A stretch of DNA of 64,000 nt, taken from positions 186,001 to 250,000 of the forward strand of contig CALMQX010000034.1 in assembly GCA_937873315.1 (NCBI GenBank), written 5' to 3'. This DNA is from an uncultured Nostocoides sp. GTDB lineage: Bacteria; Actinomycetota; Actinomycetes; Actinomycetales; Dermatophilaceae. The notes below the pieces were generated by a model that was not told where the DNA came from, searched no databases, and saw nothing but the letters and a program-made list of their open reading frames with translations. Shown here piece after piece: positions 7,451 through 17,076 of the stretch. The position numbers and the translations under genes were made by a program. Every line of letters starts with the position of its first letter. The first letter of the stretch is position 1.

Positions 7451-9484
7451 ATGGGTCTGCGCAGGAGCACCATCACGGCCGCGGCATCGGTCAGCACATT
7501 GGCCGCTGCAGCGATGCTGAGCACCGGGGCCGCGAATGCGGCCATCAACGTCGGTGGAGGACCGCTGCCCGCGGGCACCACCCCGATCAACATTCTCAAC
7601 ATCAACGACTTCCACGGTCGTATCGACTCCAACGGGACCGGGGCGCTCGGCAAGAACTTCGCCTGCACGATCCTGACGCAGCGCGCAGCCTTGGGCTCGA
7701 ACGTGCTCACCCTGGGTGCCGGTGACTTGATCGGGGCGTCGCCCTTCACCTCTGCGGTGCAGGACGACAACCCCAGCCTGGACTTCCTCACCGCGGTCGG
7801 CCTGGACGCCTCGAGCGTCGGCAACCACGAGTTCGACAAGGGCTTCGATGACCTGAGCGGTCGGGTCATCCCGCGCGCCGGCTTCTCCTACGTCGGCGCC
7901 AATGTCTACGACAAGGGCACCACCGACCCGGCGCTCGATCCCTACAAGCTATACACCGTTGGCGGCATCCGGGTCGCGGTCGTGGGTGGCGTCACCTCCG
8001 ACACCCCCAGCCTGGTCGCCGGCGATGGCATCGCCACGATTGACATTGGCGACCCGGTCGCCGGGGTCAACCGCGTGGCCAATGAACTCAAGGACGGCAA
8101 CGAAGCCAATGGCGAAGCCGAGATCGTGATCGCCGAGTACCACGAGGGCGGTCCGTACTCCTCGACCACCGGCACCCTGGCCCAGCAGCTTGCGGTCCCC
8201 GTTTTCGCCCACCTGGTCAATGACACCTCCGCCAAGGTGGACGCGATCCTCCAGGGTCACACCCACCAGGCGTACATCTACGACGTGCAGATCCCCGGCG
8301 CGGCCGCCGGCGAGACGCGGCCGGTGCTGCAGACAGGCAACTACGCCAGCAACCTCGGCGTCATTTCCCTCGGGTACGACCCGGCAACCTCCTCGGTGAC
8401 CGCTTACAACGCCTCACTCGTGCCGGTCACGGCATACTCGCCGACCTGTGCAGCCGACCCGCAGTGGCAGTCCGCCGCCTCGATCGTCGACGCCGCCGTC
8501 GCGTATGCCGCCCCGCTGGCGGCCCAAAAGATCGGGTCCGTCACGGCCACGGTCAGCCGAGGTATCACCAATGGCGCCGAAGACCGCTCCCAGGAGTCGC
8601 CGCTGAGCAATCTCATCGCTCAGCAGTACGTCGAGTCGGTCAACGCCACCGGCAACCTGACCGCGTCCATCGGCATCATGAACCCCGGTGGGGTGCGAGC
8701 AGATCTGCCCTTCGGCACGGACGGCACGATCACCTTCGGGCAGGCGGCCACGATCATGCCCTTCGGCAACACGATCAAGACGGTCGACCTGACTGGCGCC
8801 CAGTTCAAGCAGGTTCTCGAGGAGCAGTGGCAGCCGGCCGGCTCGTCGCGGCCCTACCTCCAACTGGGTCTGTCCAAGAATGTGACCTACACCTACGACC
8901 CGAACCTGCCGCAGGGTTCGCGGATCACCTCGGTGATGGTCAACGGCAAGCCGATCAACCCGACGATGGTCTACACGGTGGCTTCCAACAGCTTCCTGGT
9001 GACCCAGGTCGGTGCTGCGCCGGATGGCTTTGCCACCATGCAACAGGGAACGAACTACCGTGACAGCGGGCTGGTGGACCAGAACGCCTTCATGGACTGG
9101 GTCCAAGCCAACAGCCCCATCACCCCGTCGTTCGCCAAGCACGGAGTTGCCGTGGTTCCGATGCCCGGGCAGTTCAAGGTCGGCGCCCGCCAGCAGTTCG
9201 TGGTCTCTGGTTTCGACATGAACGCGACCGGGGCGCCGCACAACGCTGCCGTCAACAGCTTCTTCCTGAAGAAGCGCACGGGATCAACGAGCACGTGGAC
9301 GACAACTGACACGTTGGTGACCTCCCCGATCCCCGCCCGCCGCGGCGAGGTGACGGTGCAGATTCGCGCGAATCTTCCGCACCTGTGGGATGCCCGCAAG
9401 CAGCCCAACGGACAGTCGATGCTACGCCTGACGTTCCCCACCACCGGCACCGAAGTCAAGATTCCGGTGACCATCGTCAAGTAG
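7451..9484 (+). CDS. secreted 5'-nucleotidase / 2',3'-cyclic phosphodiesterase-type metallophosphoesterase
   Basis: This is a 677-residue exported enzyme that should dephosphorylate extracellular nucleotides. A GGAGG ribosome binding site lies four bases before the ATG. Residues 1-30 form a Sec signal peptide ending ANA. The calcineurin-like domain shows INDFHGRID (Asp53, His55), GAGDLIGASPF (Asp92), VGNHEFDKG (Asn125, His126), AEYHEGG and QGHTHQ (His270, His272). The C-terminal 5'-nucleotidase domain has MNPGGVRADLPFG and ATIMPFGN. About 120 extra beta-rich residues follow, without an LPXTG sorting signal, so it is likely released or loosely wall-bound. Being among purine genes, a nucleotide-scavenging role fits. 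Confidence 0.93.
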   Translation: MGLRRSTITAAASVSTLAAAAMLSTGAANAAINVGGGPLPAGTTPINILNINDFHGRIDSNGTGALGKNFACTILTQRAALGSNVLTLGAGDLIGASPFTSAVQDDNPSLDFLTAVGLDASSVGNHEFDKGFDDLSGRVIPRAGFSYVGANVYDKGTTDPALDPYKLYTVGGIRVAVVGGVTSDTPSLVAGDGIATIDIGDPVAGVNRVANELKDGNEANGEAEIVIAEYHEGGPYSSTTGTLAQQLAVPVFAHLVNDTSAKVDAILQGHTHQAYIYDVQIPGAAAGETRPVLQTGNYASNLGVISLGYDPATSSVTAYNASLVPVTAYSPTCAADPQWQSAASIVDAAVAYAAPLAAQKIGSVTATVSRGITNGAEDRSQESPLSNLIAQQYVESVNATGNLTASIGIMNPGGVRADLPFGTDGTITFGQAATIMPFGNTIKTVDLTGAQFKQVLEEQWQPAGSSRPYLQLGLSKNVTYTYDPNLPQGSRITSVMVNGKPINPTMVYTVASNSFLVTQVGAAPDGFATMQQGTNYRDSGLVDQNAFMDWVQANSPITPSFAKHGVAVVPMPGQFKVGARQQFVVSGFDMNATGAPHNAAVNSFFLKKRTGSTSTWTTTDTLVTSPIPARRGEVTVQIRANLPHLWDARKQPNGQSMLRLTFPTTGTEVKIPVTIVK

Positions 9485-9504
9485 CCCCCACGGGCCTTGC
9501 TTGT

Positions 9505-9543
9505 CAGTGGCCCTCACTCGGTTATGCCGGGTGAGGGCCACTG
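9505..9543. terminator. bidirectional hairpin terminator between convergent genes
   Basis: Stem CAGTGGCCCTCAC (9505-9517) pairs perfectly with 9531-9543 and extends inward by four more pairs including one G-U, leaving a 5-base loop. It lies 20 bases after the nucleotidase stop and 9 bases after the end of the leftward gene, the expected place for a shared terminator. No T-run is present, as is common in actinobacteria. Confidence 0.8.
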
Positions 9544-9552
9544 TCACATCCG

Positions 9553-10377
9553 CTACCGGCGTCGCCCAGGACCCAACTGGGCCGGTGGCGGAACGGGTGA
9601 GGGCTCAGCGTCGGCGGCAACGAAGGGACGTGCCTGAGCCACTCGCCGCCCGACCTCGTCAGCGCCGAGCACCCCAGTAGGGACGTGTGCTCGCGCGGCA
9701 GCCCAACGAAGGTCGTGCAGTTCCAGGGGCCGGCACGATCCGATCACCACGGCATTGCCGAACCGGCGGCTCTTGAGCACCTCATGCAGCCCGATGACTG
9801 CCGCCGCCCCCAGGACCTCCAGCACGCCCGCAAGGACACGGGCGGCATACCGGAGCCCCGGGCCGTCGCCGATATTCGCCAGCAGGAAGCCACCGTCGGC
9901 GAGGACCCGGCGAACCTCGCCTAGCCACTCAACGGTGGTGAGCCCGGACGGCACCCGACCGTCCACGAAGGCGTCCAGCACCACCACGTCCGCGCTCGCA
10001 TCGCGCAGGGCGGCCATGCCCTCCTCGCCGGTCTGCGCGCGGACCCGGATGCGATGCCCCCGGGGCAGCGGGAGGTGGGCGCGAACCAGGTCGGTCAGGT
10101 GCTGGTCAGGCTCCAGGACAATCTGTGGCGAACCTGGCCGTGTGTGTGCGATCCATCGAGGCAAGGTGAGGCCGCCGCCACCGATATGGGTTACCCGAAG
10201 CGGTCCAGGACGGCAGAGGGCATCGATGGCGAGGGCGAGATGCTGGACATACTCGAACTCTAGGTACTCGGGGTTGCCCAGCGAGACCGCCGACTGCGGG
10301 TGGCCATCGCGCATCACGGTGACCACGTCCCCGTCGCGCTGCAGCCACGCGTGCTGCACGAGGTCTAGTCCACCCAC
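9553..10377 (-). CDS. spermidine-synthase-fold SAM-dependent protein
   Basis: This 274-residue protein is related to the polyamine aminopropyltransferase fold. The nucleotide-binding motif is in [14 protein letters not shown] (about residue 63), an acidic residue follows in IVLEPDQHL, and [18 protein letters not shown] matches the catalytic-Asp region of spermidine synthases. [18 protein letters not shown] resembles the YxEMLxH region. Actinobacterial proteins of this type are usually annotated as spermidine synthase-like or fused-MFS relatives, and true polyamine synthesis is unproven. The GTG start overlaps the purL 3' end by 13 bases, so it is translated with the purine genes. Confidence 0.7.
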   Translation of the reverse strand: MGGLDLVQHAWLQRDGDVVTVMRDGHPQSAVSLGNPEYLEFEYVQHLALAIDALCRPGPLRVTHIGGGGLTLPRWIAHTRPGSPQIVLEPDQHLTDLVRAHLPLPRGHRIRVRAQTGEEGMAALRDASADVVVLDAFVDGRVPSGLTTVEWLGEVRRVLADGGFLLANIGDGPGLRYAARVLAGVLEVLGAAAVIGLHEVLKSRRFGNAVVIGSCRPLELHDLRWAAARAHVPTGVLGADEVGRRVAQARPFVAADAEPSPVPPPAQLGPGRRR

Positions 10378-13300
10378 ACGCGGGCGTTGCGGAACATCCG
10401 CAACCAGGGACTCTCGTCCTCGATGCGGCCCGATGTCCAGGACATCTGGACGTTGCGCTGCACCCGCTCGGGGTGCGGCATCATCGCGGTGAACCGGCCG
10501 TCACCGGTCGTCACCGCGGTGAGGCCGTCCGGGGAGCCATTCGGGTTCAACGGGTATGCCGTGGCGACTGACCCGTCATTGTTGGCAAAGCGCAACACCC
10601 GATTCACCTGGTCAGCGTCCCCGCGAGCGTCGAAGTTCGCGTAGCCCTCGCCATGGGCCACCGCGATCGGCAGCAGCGAGCCGGCCATCCCCGCGGTGAA
10701 GATCGAGGGCGAATCCAGGACTTCAACGAGGGAGAGTCGCGCCTCGTACTGCTCGGACCGATTGCGCGTGAACCGCGGCCAGGCGTGCGCTCCGGGGATG
10801 AGGTCTGCAAGGGCGGCAAACATCTGACAGCCGTTGCAGATGCCCAGTCCAAAGGTGTCGGGCCGATGGAAGAAGTCGTGGAATGCCGCGGTCAGGCGCT
10901 CATTGAAGAGCACCGATCGAGCCCACCCCTCGCCAGCGCCCAGGGTGTCGCCATAGGCAAAGCCACCGCACGCCACGAGGCCGACCGCGCTGCTCAGCTC
11001 GAAGCGACCGGCCTGCAGGTCGGTCATGTGGACGTCGACCGCCTCGAAGCCCGCCTGATGGAACGCGAATGCGGTCTCGACGTGTGAGTTCACGCCCTGC
11101 TCGCGCAGGATGGCCACTCGCGGTCGGGCCACCCCCGAGAGATATGGCGCCGCGATGTCGTGCGTGGGGTCGAAGGTCGTGCTCACCCGCAGCGGCGCCG
11201 AGCCACCGGCACCCACCAACGCATGTTCTTCGTCGGCACACTCAGGGTTGTCGCGTAGACCGGCGATGCGCCAGGACGTCTCATCCCACGCCTGGGCAAG
11301 GTCACTGAGCGATTCGTCCAGTACAGACACTCCGGCAATCGACACCTGGATCTGCCGCTGGGACGTCACCGATCCCACGACGGATGCCTGCGAGTCCACG
11401 CCGGCCGCCGCCAGCACAGCCAGCGCGTCCGCGATCCGAGCATGTGGGACCTCGAGCACAGCACCGAGTTCCTCGGCAAAAAGGCCGCCCAGGGAGGCGA
11501 CGTCCAGGCTCAGGCCGCAGCCACCGGCCAGGGCCATTTCGACCACCGCAGCCCAGAGGCCACCGTCCGCCACGTCGTGATACGCGCTCACCAGCCCAGC
11601 GGCACGGAGCGCGTTCACGCCATTGACCAGCCGAACCAGATCCTGGGCGTCGTCCAGATCAGGCACCGATCCACCGAACACGCCACGGGTCTGCGCGAGG
11701 ACCGAGCCACCCAGGCGCGCCTTGCCGGAACCCAGATCGACGCGGATCAGTGCGGTCTCCCCGGCGCCCTCGCGACCTCCGACAAGTTCGGGCGTCAGAG
11801 TGCCCCGCACATCGGTCAAGGAAGCGAATGCCGTCACCACGAGCGAGACCGGAGAGACCACCTTGCGCTGCTCGCCGTTCTCCGCCGTCCAGGTGGTCCG
11901 CATCGACAGCGAGTCCTTGCCCACCGGGACTGACACACCCAAGGCCGGGCAGAGTTCCATGGCCACGGCGTGCACCGTGTCGTAGAGCGCGGCGTCTTCG
12001 CCGTCTTCGCCACACGCGGCCATCCAGTTGCAGGAGAGCTTGATGCCCGAGAGTTCGATGGGTGCGGCCAAGAGGTTGGTGATCGATTCGGCTACGGCCA
12101 TCCGACCGGATGCCGGAGCGTCAATGGCCGCCAGAGGCATCCGTTCGCCGCTCGCCATCGCTTCGCCCGAGAACCCCACGAAGTCCGCCAGCGTCACGGC
12201 CACATCGGCCACCGGAACCTGCCAGGGCCCGACCATTTGGTCGCGGTGGGTGAGGCCACCGACCGTGCGATCTGCGATCGTGACGAGGAATCGCTTGCTG
12301 CCCACGGTGGGGTGGCGAAGGACGTCATAGGCGGCCTGTCGCGGATCCACACCGGCCAGGTCCAGGGGTGCGGACGATCGATTGACTCGAGAGACATCTC
12401 GGGTCATCCGCGGCGGCTTCCCCAGGAGAACCTCCATGGGCATGTCGATGGGCCGGTCCTCGCCCGGCTCGTCCTGCGGCCCCGGGGCCAGCACCAACTG
12501 GCCGTCGTCAAGGGCCACACCGACCACGGCATAGGGGCACCGCTCCCGCTCAGCGAGGCGAGTGATCAGCGGGAGCGATTCAGGAGCAATCGCCAGGACA
12601 TACCGCTCCTGGCTCTCGTTGCACCAGATCTCTTTGGGGGCGAGACCGGACTCTTCGAGCGGAACAGCCGACATATCGAAGCGCGCTCCCAGGGCTGCCC
12701 CGTCCACCAATTCGGGGAAGGCATTGGACAGTCCACCGGCGCCGACATCGTGGATCGCCAGAATGGGGTTCGCCTCGCCCAGCGCCCAACAATGCGTAAT
12801 GACCTCCTGGGCCCGGCGCTCGATCTCCGGATTGCCCCGCTGCACCGAATCGAAGTCCAGGGCAGCAGCGTTCACGCCAGCGGCCATCGATGAGGCGGCG
12901 CCACCGCCCATACCGATGCGCATCCCGGGCCCGCCAAGTTGGAGCAGCAAGGTCCCGGCCGGGAAGAGCACCTTCTCCGTCATGTCCGCACTGATCGTGC
13001 CGAGACCACCGGCGCTCATGATCGGCTTGTGGTAGCCCCGGCGAACGCCGTCGACGGTCTGCTCGTAGACCCGGAAGAAGCCGCCCAGCCCAGGACGACC
13101 GAACTCGTTGTTGAATGCGGCCGCTCCGATCGGAGCGTCGACCATGATCTCCAGCGGAGAGGCGATATGTCCGGGCGCGCCGAATTCCTCTCGCTCCCAA
13201 GGGTTATCGCTCCCGGGCAACCTGAGGTTGGAGACCGCAAAGCCGGTCAATCCGGCCTTCGGTTGTGAGCCCCGGCCGGTGGCACCCTCATCGCGGATCT

Positions 13301-14258
13301 CCCCGCCGGCGCCCGTGGCCGCGCCGGGGAACGGGCTAATCGCCGTGGGATGGTTATGCGTCTCAACCTTCATCAGGATGTGGACGTCCTCGTCGCGCGC
13401 GGCATACGAGCTGGGACGATCCTGCTCCTCGGGCAACCAGCGGCTCCGAGGTCCACCCACCATGACCGAGGCATTGTCCTTGTAGGCCACCACGGTGCCC
13501 TCACCGGCAACCTCCTCGGTATGCCGGATCATGCCAAAGAGGCTGCGGGGCATGGCTTCGCCATCAACGATGAAGTCGGCATTGAAGATCTTGTGACGAC
13601 AGTGTTCCGAGTTCGCCTGGGCAAACATCATCAGTTCAACATCGGTGGGATTGCGCTGCAATCCCGTGAATGCCGCTGCGAGATAGTCGATCTCGTCGTC
13701 CGAGAGGGCCAGGCCATAGGTGAGGTTCGCCTCCGCGAGGGCAGTGCGACCAACTCCGAGCACGTCGATGTGGGCCATGGGCTCAGCCGCCCGAGCGTCG
13801 AAGAGCACCGCGGACTCCTGCACAGTGCGCCAGGCAGACTCGGTCATCCGGTCGTGCACGACCTCAGCGCAGGCCGCCCATTCGCCCTCGCTGAGCTCAG
13901 TCCCCAGCAGCACCACCTGCGTGACCCGCTCGATGCGGTGGACCGGGAATCCGCAACTGTGGGCGATGTCGGTCGCTTTGGATGCCCACGGGCTGATCGT
14001 GCCCACGCGCGGGCCCACCACGATGAGCGTGCCATCCTCGGGTGCGGGGCCCAGATAGGGCTCCCCGTAGGTCAGGAGTCGGGCCACCTGGCTCTGCACC
14101 TGATCGGTCGGTTGCTCGTCGAAGCGCACCCAATGGGCATGGCGTGCCGCGACTCCGCTCACTCCGGGAACGATCGCCTGGAGTTTCGCCAAGAGGCCAG
14201 CAGCCCTGAAGGCCGAGAGCGCGTTGCCGCCCAGCACCGTGGTCAACATCCCGGTCAT
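10365..14258 (-). CDS. purL: phosphoribosylformylglycinamidine synthase, large single-chain form
   Basis: This enzyme converts FGAR, glutamine and ATP to FGAM. At 1297 residues it is the long form in which the PurS-like N-terminus, the two PurM-like halves and a class I glutaminase are fused, as in E. coli, rather than the separate PurS/PurQ/PurL common in actinobacteria. Supporting motifs are [44 protein letters not shown], the glutaminase cysteine in [19 protein letters not shown], and [10 protein letters not shown] near the C-terminus. The ATG at 14258 overlaps the purC stop (ATGA). An earlier in-frame start at 14267 is less likely. Confidence 0.96.
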   Translation of the reverse strand: MTGMLTTVLGGNALSAFRAAGLLAKLQAIVPGVSGVAARHAHWVRFDEQPTDQVQSQVARLLTYGEPYLGPAPEDGTLIVVGPRVGTISPWASKATDIAHSCGFPVHRIERVTQVVLLGTELSEGEWAACAEVVHDRMTESAWRTVQESAVLFDARAAEPMAHIDVLGVGRTALAEANLTYGLALSDDEIDYLAAAFTGLQRNPTDVELMMFAQANSEHCRHKIFNADFIVDGEAMPRSLFGMIRHTEEVAGEGTVVAYKDNASVMVGGPRSRWLPEEQDRPSSYAARDEDVHILMKVETHNHPTAISPFPGAATGAGGEIRDEGATGRGSQPKAGLTGFAVSNLRLPGSDNPWEREEFGAPGHIASPLEIMVDAPIGAAAFNNEFGRPGLGGFFRVYEQTVDGVRRGYHKPIMSAGGLGTISADMTEKVLFPAGTLLLQLGGPGMRIGMGGGAASSMAAGVNAAALDFDSVQRGNPEIERRAQEVITHCWALGEANPILAIHDVGAGGLSNAFPELVDGAALGARFDMSAVPLEESGLAPKEIWCNESQERYVLAIAPESLPLITRLAERERCPYAVVGVALDDGQLVLAPGPQDEPGEDRPIDMPMEVLLGKPPRMTRDVSRVNRSSAPLDLAGVDPRQAAYDVLRHPTVGSKRFLVTIADRTVGGLTHRDQMVGPWQVPVADVAVTLADFVGFSGEAMASGERMPLAAIDAPASGRMAVAESITNLLAAPIELSGIKLSCNWMAACGEDGEDAALYDTVHAVAMELCPALGVSVPVGKDSLSMRTTWTAENGEQRKVVSPVSLVVTAFASLTDVRGTLTPELVGGREGAGETALIRVDLGSGKARLGGSVLAQTRGVFGGSVPDLDDAQDLVRLVNGVNALRAAGLVSAYHDVADGGLWAAVVEMALAGGCGLSLDVASLGGLFAEELGAVLEVPHARIADALAVLAAAGVDSQASVVGSVTSQRQIQVSIAGVSVLDESLSDLAQAWDETSWRIAGLRDNPECADEEHALVGAGGSAPLRVSTTFDPTHDIAAPYLSGVARPRVAILREQGVNSHVETAFAFHQAGFEAVDVHMTDLQAGRFELSSAVGLVACGGFAYGDTLGAGEGWARSVLFNERLTAAFHDFFHRPDTFGLGICNGCQMFAALADLIPGAHAWPRFTRNRSEQYEARLSLVEVLDSPSIFTAGMAGSLLPIAVAHGEGYANFDARGDADQVNRVLRFANNDGSVATAYPLNPNGSPDGLTAVTTGDGRFTAMMPHPERVQRNVQMSWTSGRIEDESPWLRMFRNARVWVD

Positions 14259-15148
14259 GACTCCCACCGCTCACCGGTCAGCCGCTCAAAGGCCTCGACA
14301 TAGCGGGCCCGGGTGGCGTGGACAATCTCGTCGGGCAAGGGCGGGGGCGCCTCCCCGCTGCGCCGATCCCATCCCGATGCAGGCGAAGAAAGCCAGTCGC
14401 GGACGTACTGCTTGTCGAAGGAAGGCTGGCTCTGGCCGGGCTGCCATTGATCGGCCGGCCAAAACCTGGATGAATCCGGCGTGAGCACCTCGTCCGCCAA
14501 CACCACCTGGTCGCCGCGCAGACCGAACTCAACCTTGGTATCCGCGATGAGAATGCCACGCTTCGCAGCAATCTCGTTGCCCCGGGCGAGGATTCGCACC
14601 GTGAGGTCACGCAGGTGGGCGGCCAGATCTGGGCCAACGGTCTCCTCGACGACACCGAAGGCGATGGGTTCGTCATGCTCACCGATCGGCGCCTTAGTCG
14701 ACGGTGTGAAGATCGGCTCGGGCAGACGATCGCCGTCGACGAGACCCTCGGGCAAGCGGACGCCACTAACAGCGCCAGTGGCGGCATACTCCGACAAGCC
14801 ACCGCCGGTGAGATAGGCCCGAGCGACACATTCCACCGGGACCATGTCCAGTCGCTGGCAGAGCACCGCCCGCCCGCGCACCGCCTCCGGGACATCCACC
14901 GACAGCACGTGATGGGGCACGAGGTCCGCCAGTTGGTCGAACCACCACAAGGAGAGCTGGGTCAGCACCGCGCCCTTGTCCGGGATGGGCGTATCGAGCA
15001 CAAAGTCAAAGGCCGAGAGCCGATCAGAGGCCACGAGGAGGAGCTGGTCTTCTCGGGCGAGGCCGGTTCCGGGGTCGACGGGGGCGTAGAGATCGCGCAC
15101 CTTGCCGGAATAGACGTGGACGTAGCCGGGAAGCTCGAGGGGCGGCAT
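14255..15148 (-). CDS. purC: SAICAR synthetase
   Basis: PurC joins carboxyaminoimidazole ribonucleotide and aspartate using ATP. The 297-residue protein starts [21 protein letters not shown], and the SGKVRDLY segment is the family's ATP-binding start. It continues with [38 protein letters not shown] and [11 protein letters not shown]. The frame is open further upstream, but the family N-terminus fixes the start at 15148. Length is in the range of the longer (eukaryote-like) PurC type. The stop overlaps the purL start. Together purC-purL form the head of the purine run. Confidence 0.95.
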   Translation of the reverse strand: MPPLELPGYVHVYSGKVRDLYAPVDPGTGLAREDQLLLVASDRLSAFDFVLDTPIPDKGAVLTQLSLWWFDQLADLVPHHVLSVDVPEAVRGRAVLCQRLDMVPVECVARAYLTGGGLSEYAATGAVSGVRLPEGLVDGDRLPEPIFTPSTKAPIGEHDEPIAFGVVEETVGPDLAAHLRDLTVRILARGNEIAAKRGILIADTKVEFGLRGDQVVLADEVLTPDSSRFWPADQWQPGQSQPSFDKQYVRDWLSSPASGWDRRSGEAPPPLPDEIVHATRARYVEAFERLTGERWES

Positions 15149-15170
15149 GGCGCCCATCCTCCCATCCGCG

Positions 15171-15623
15171 TCAGCCTCGCGCCGCCGGTGGCCACCGCCT
15201 GGCCCCCGGACCCTCTTCACCATGGACATCCTGGGGGTTGAAGGCGGGGCACGTGCGCAGCGAAAGGCAGCCACAGCCGATGCAGCCCTCCAGTCCGTCT
15301 CGCACGCGGGTCAACGCCTCGATGTGCGTAGTGAGGGTGGCGTGCCAAGCCCGAGAGACCCTGGACCAGTCGGCTTTGGTTGGCGGGCGATCAGGTGGCA
15401 GCCGATCGAACGCTTGGGCGATCTCCTCCAGTGTGATCCCAAACGTCTGACCGGCGCGCACCACGGCCAGCCGCCGAAGCGTATGCCGCGGGAACCGCCG
15501 CTGGTTGCCGGCGGTGCGGCGGGACCCAATCAGTCCGCGCGCCTCGTAGAACCGGATGGTTGGTACCGATAGGCCAGACCTGGCCGCCAACTCACCGATG
15601 GTGATTTCGTCGTGGCGATCCAC
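15171..15623 (-). CDS. soxR: redox-sensing MerR-family regulator SoxR
   Basis: This is a 150-residue MerR-type activator. The N-terminal winged helix has TIGELAARSGLSVPTIRFYEARGLI. A dimerisation helix follows, and the [2Fe-2S] ligands are CIGCGCLSLRTC (Cys114, 117, 119, 125), the exact SoxR spacing. In actinobacteria SoxR responds to redox-active metabolites and typically drives efflux pumps and oxidoreductases rather than SoxS. The GTG start at 15623 has a GGGAG sequence upstream. It is divergent from an MFS exporter gene with a SoxR-type palindrome between them, making the exporter its probable target. Confidence 0.95.
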   Translation of the reverse strand: MDRHDEITIGELAARSGLSVPTIRFYEARGLIGSRRTAGNQRRFPRHTLRRLAVVRAGQTFGITLEEIAQAFDRLPPDRPPTKADWSRVSRAWHATLTTHIEALTRVRDGLEGCIGCGCLSLRTCPAFNPQDVHGEEGPGARRWPPAARG

Positions 15624-15647
15624 CTAGCTCCCCGATCTGCTCTTTGA

Positions 15648-15665
15648 CCTCAAGTGCACTTCAGG
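15648..15665 (+). promoter_or_regulatory. SoxR operator
   Basis: The 18-bp near-palindrome CCTCAAGTGCACTTCAGG differs at only one symmetric position from a perfect repeat and closely matches the classic SoxR box CCTCAAGTTAACTTGAGG. It starts within a TTGACC -35-like element at 15644-15649 and ends 17 bases before the MFS start codon. That is the MerR-type arrangement, with the operator between -35 and -10. Confidence 0.85.
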
Positions 15666-15681
15666 TTACAGACTCCCTCTC

Positions 15682-17076
15682 ATGCCGCGCCAGACTCCCC
15701 CGCTTTCCGCTGAACGTCCAGCCCGATTGCTCTCCCGAGAGCACTGGCCCATCGCCATCGGTGCCATCGCCATCGTCACGCTGCAAGCCTTTGAGAACCG
15801 GGCCGTGGTGTCGATCGTCCCTACGGTCGTCCAGGCCCTCGATGGTTGGAGTCTGTTTGGGGCGGCCAGCGGGCTCGCCCTGGTGACCTTCACTCTAGGG
15901 ATGGCGGTCGCGGGCACCTGGACCGATCGAACCGGAGCCCGCCGGGTGCTGCTGTGCTCGCTCACGCTCTTTGGGTCCGCCCAAGTCGTCTCCGGCTTGG
16001 CCCCGACGATGACCGTCTTCGTGCTGGGGCGTGGGCTCTCGGGACTGGCCGAAGCCACCACCGACACCGCGCTGACCGTGGTGGTCGCGCGGACACTCCC
16101 GGAGTCGTTACGGGCCAGGGTCTTTGCCATCTTTGCCGCCGCCTGGGTCCTGCCTTCGCTCGTCGGCCCTAGCCTGGCAGGCGCGATCGAACTACTCGCT
16201 GGCTGGCGACTGGTCTTTCTAGCCCCCTTGAGCATTCTTCCGGTGACTCTGTTCTTGCTCGGCCCAACTCTGGCCCGGTTGCGCCCACCGGCTCCCGACG
16301 ACCGACCGGCGTGGTCCCGCACTCACATTGGCTCAGGGGTTGTCCTGGCCGGCTCGCTGACCCTGCTCTCCTTGACCAGTCCGCTCTTCGGGTCACCAGG
16401 AACCCACGCCCTCGGGGTAGCGAGCATTGCCGCGGGAGCCGCGCTGGCGACTGTCGCTGGGCGCAAGGTGCTGCCCCCAGGAACCCTCGTGCTGCGCCCC
16501 GGCCTTCCGGCGGTCCTGGGGCTGCGCCTCATGACGGCTGCGAGTTTTGGCCTAGCTGGCGCGACGACGGCACTGATGCTGACCACGCTCCTAGGCGCCG
16601 GGCCGGCCCTGGCCGGCCTCAGCATGAGCATCACCGGCACGCTCTGGGCAGTTGGTTCTGCGGTCAGCAGTCACGAGCGCGTGCAGGGGGTCGCGCACGG
16701 ACCTCGCCTGCGAGTCGCCCTGCTCGCCATTGCCCTTGGTTCGTTGGGCCCAGCCCTTCTGGCCATCGGAACCCTCAGTCTGGTGCCCGGCATGGCGCTT
16801 TGGGCGGCTGCGGCCCTTGGCATGGGCCTGGCATCACCGACCCTGTCGACGCGGATGCTCGAGCTGAGTCCCCCTGCCGAGCACGGCCAGACCAGCGCAG
16901 CCAGTGGCCTCGCGCTCGCGATCGGTGCCGCGCTCGCCACCGCGCTCAGCGGCGCGGTCGTCGCGGCATACGGCGAACTCATCGACGGACGTCAGTTCGC
17001 CGCCATCTGCCTCAGCGGCACAGGGGTTGCCCTCCTCGGGGCCGTTATGGCCCACAGGGTCGACCTCGCAAGTTAG
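15682..17076 (+). CDS. MFS exporter, probably SoxR-regulated
   Basis: This 464-residue major facilitator has about 14 hydrophobic segments. Conserved features include TWTDRTGARRVLL (the loop between helices 2 and 3) and LGRGLSGLAEATTDTALTVVVA. The N-terminal HWPIAIGAIAIVTLQAFENRAVVSIVP resembles EmrB/QacA-type drug-proton antiporters. The ATG lies 17 bases after the SoxR box, so the leader is very short. Export of a redox-active compound or antibiotic is the likely role. The last four bases overlap the purD stop in convergent orientation. The substrate is unknown. Confidence 0.88.
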   Translation: MPRQTPPLSAERPARLLSREHWPIAIGAIAIVTLQAFENRAVVSIVPTVVQALDGWSLFGAASGLALVTFTLGMAVAGTWTDRTGARRVLLCSLTLFGSAQVVSGLAPTMTVFVLGRGLSGLAEATTDTALTVVVARTLPESLRARVFAIFAAAWVLPSLVGPSLAGAIELLAGWRLVFLAPLSILPVTLFLLGPTLARLRPPAPDDRPAWSRTHIGSGVVLAGSLTLLSLTSPLFGSPGTHALGVASIAAGAALATVAGRKVLPPGTLVLRPGLPAVLGLRLMTAASFGLAGATTALMLTTLLGAGPALAGLSMSITGTLWAVGSAVSSHERVQGVAHGPRLRVALLAIALGSLGPALLAIGTLSLVPGMALWAAAALGMGLASPTLSTRMLELSPPAEHGQTSAASGLALAIGAALATALSGAVVAAYGELIDGRQFAAICLSGTGVALLGAVMAHRVDLAS

